Source: an uncultured Clostridia bacterium (lineage in GTDB: Bacteria; Bacillota; Clostridia; TANB77; CAG-508). From it: a DNA stretch of 64,000 bases. The stretch spans positions 124,001 to 188,000 of the forward strand of contig CAKOTF010000001.1 of NCBI GenBank assembly GCA_934120045.1, read 5' to 3'. The position numbers were made by a program, and so were the translations under genes. Positions 62,398 to 64,000 of the stretch are shown here, one piece after another (positions within the stretch are counted from its first letter, which is position 1; every line of letters starts with the position of its first letter). Under the pieces are notes generated by a model. That model saw nothing but the letters and a program-made list of their open reading frames with translations, was not told the origin of the DNA and did no database searches.

Positions 62398-64000
62398 ATG
62401 AAAAATATCATAAAGAAAATATGCAGTTTTTTAATGTTGATAATGATAGTATTAAATAGCTCAGTATTAACAACAGTATCAATGGCTATTGATGAGATAA
62501 ATACAACTGCAAATGTATCAAATGATAAAACAGAAAAAATTGGGGTTAAAGTAAGTTATACGAGACTTACTAATAGATTACCAAATGAGCTTACAATAAC
62601 AGGAATATTAGAAAAAGATACAGAAGACTGTGCTCTGTATGAAAATCCTGTTGTTTATTTCGAATTCCCAGCCGAAATTGAAAAGGTGGTTGTCAATGAT
62701 ATTAAAATATTGTATGATAATGAATTAAAATTAAAAGATTATACAATAGAAACAAATGATTCAGGAAATCAAGTTGTAAAAGTATCATTAGAAGGAAAAC
62801 AAACACAATATTCTACAGATGGGATTTCACAAGGAACTAATATTAGAATAGTAGCAAATGTAATTGCAAAACAAGATATAAAGACAGGATTAACAGAATT
62901 AAATGTAAAGTGTAATTCTGCATCAGCTGGGCAAGCAGTATTAATAGTAAATGCAACAGAAAACTCTATTTTAAATAATATTCAACCATCAAAACAGGAT
63001 GGAACAATTGTATATGCAAATGGATTGATGATAAATACAAAGTCATCTGTTGGAGATAAGACTTTAAAAGATAGTGATACAATTCATTCAAATGAAATTA
63101 TAAAAAATGAAATAACAATAACAAATACAACAAATGATAAAATAGAGAACTTAAAAATAAATGGATATATTCCAGAAGAAATGACATATGTTGAATATGA
63201 TGAAGCTGCTTTCGGATATTGGTCAGATACATATACATTTTTAACAGATGATCCTCAAACAACAGAAGGAAATATTTTATGGCAAGATGATACAAAACAA
63301 TATATAGAAGATGAAACAATAAAAAACAAGGAATTTAATATAGATTCTATTCGATCAGGAGAAAGTAAAACATTTTATTATGAAACTAAAGTAAATAAAT
63401 TAGATGGTGAAAAAGAGATAGAGACTAAAATAGAATTCTCTATAAAAAATAAAGATTCAGAAGAATATAAAAATATATCAACATATAGTATAAAAAATAA
63501 GGCTAAAAATGCTACATTTGAAACAAGAATAAGAACATATATAGATAGAGGAAGTAATTCTGAAACTGGAGCAAGTAAAAACAATTGGGTATATAACATA
63601 ATAGTAAAAAATTTAACAGACTCAGTTCAAGATGCAGTTTTAAAAATTAATATTCCTGAAACTTTATCAATAAAAAAAGTAGAAAAAATAGTAGAAAAGG
63701 GAGATGAACTTCAATATAAACAGGAAAATCAAACTTTAACTATAAATTATACAGGAATAGAAGGAAATGATTATAGAGCATTTTCTATTGAAGCAGAAGC
63801 AGTAAATGTTATTACAGATGAGAATTGTAGATATGAAATAGATTATGCTGCAACTGTAGAGGATACAAATGGAGATATTACTAGATCAAACTTAAGTGTA
63901 TCTAAAGGTGGAATTCCAGCTGTAAAAATTACACAAACATCAAGTACAAATGGTGAGACGTTAAATGGATATGATGAAATAGAATATAAATTTGAAATTG
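62398..64000 (+). CDS. Secreted repeat-domain surface protein (3' truncated)
   Basis: ATG 62398 follows GGAGGAG; the frame is open to the end of the window, more than 530 codons. A signal peptide (about 1-30, SVSMA-x end) is followed by beta-rich DUF11-like domains (for example NEITITNTTNDKIENLKINGYIPEEM and NWVYNIIVKNLTDSVQDAVLKINIPETL). Related in style to the preceding protein, but separated by a strong terminator, so likely an independently expressed surface protein. C-terminal anchoring cannot be judged. Confidence 0.8.
   Translation, partial: MKNIIKKICSFLMLIMIVLNSSVLTTVSMAIDEINTTANVSNDKTEKIGVKVSYTRLTNRLPNELTITGILEKDTEDCALYENPVVYFEFPAEIEKVVVNDIKILYDNELKLKDYTIETNDSGNQVVKVSLEGKQTQYSTDGISQGTNIRIVANVIAKQDIKTGLTELNVKCNSASAGQAVLIVNATENSILNNIQPSKQDGTIVYANGLMINTKSSVGDKTLKDSDTIHSNEIIKNEITITNTTNDKIENLKINGYIPEEMTYVEYDEAAFGYWSDTYTFLTDDPQTTEGNILWQDDTKQYIEDETIKNKEFNIDSIRSGESKTFYYETKVNKLDGEKEIETKIEFSIKNKDSEEYKNISTYSIKNKAKNATFETRIRTYIDRGSNSETGASKNNWVYNIIVKNLTDSVQDAVLKINIPETLSIKKVEKIVEKGDELQYKQENQTLTINYTGIEGNDYRAFSIEAEAVNVITDENCRYEIDYAATVEDTNGDITRSNLSVSKGGIPAVKITQTSSTNGETLNGYDEIEYKFEI

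Overview
The window is a very AT-rich chromosomal stretch from a spore-forming member of the Bacillota, most likely class Clostridia and perhaps an uncultured gut lineage. Support comes from sporulation and germination genes (spmA/spmB, spoIIR, an SspF-like small acid-soluble protein, ypeB, a GerMN protein, two CotF-like coat proteins), Firmicutes-type gene order (tadA-SRP RNA-dnaX-ybaB-recR; radC-mreBCD-PBP2-minC), strong Shine-Dalgarno sites, and UGA used as a stop (genetic code 11). No rRNA, CRISPR array, insertion sequence, integrase or relaxase was seen.

Layout. 1-11.7 kb: the 3' part of a type IV secretion-like (T4SS) operon, with two tandem VirB6/TrbL-like membrane proteins, three membrane-anchored proteins with a small extracytoplasmic domain, a C39-like cysteine peptidase and an NlpC/P60-like hydrolase, closed by a terminator. 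11.9-22.2 kb: GerMN protein, an unlisted 48-residue ORF, rsmI, abrB-like regulator, spmA, an apparently frameshifted spmB, yycJ, murA, spoIIR, then sugar-nucleotide genes (UDP-sugar pyrophosphorylase and phosphoglucomutase). 22.2-36.1 kb: ttcA, tRNA-Arg(CCU), tadA, SRP RNA, dnaX, ybaB, recR, a diacylglycerol glycosyltransferase-like gene, ypeB, a SASP, murF, a J-domain chaperone, then a second T4SS operon driven by a perfect sigma-A consensus promoter: two unknown small proteins and a VirD4 coupling ATPase. 36.2-47.3 kb: sbcD/sbcC (YhaO/YhaN-like), prfA, a ZIP transporter, a lipid module (lysophospholipase-like hydrolase, TetR regulator, oleate hydratase) and pcrA. 47.3-55.8 kb: CotF-like pair, M23 peptidase, mecA, radC and the cell-shape operon mreBCD-PBP2-minC. 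55.8-64 kb: two small unknown minus-strand genes and two very large secreted adhesin-like proteins, the second cut by the window end.

The most interesting biology is the T4SS. Its parts sit in two places about 22 kb apart, separated by core housekeeping genes and without visible mobility functions. This suggests a fixed chromosomal secretion machine rather than a recently arrived conjugative element. The rest of the apparatus (VirB4 ATPase and others) would be expected just left of the window. Other points worth checking are the spmB frameshift, the small ORF downstream of the GerMN gene, palindromes over the -10 boxes of the lipid-module promoters, and a promoter that appears to sit inside a terminator hairpin.
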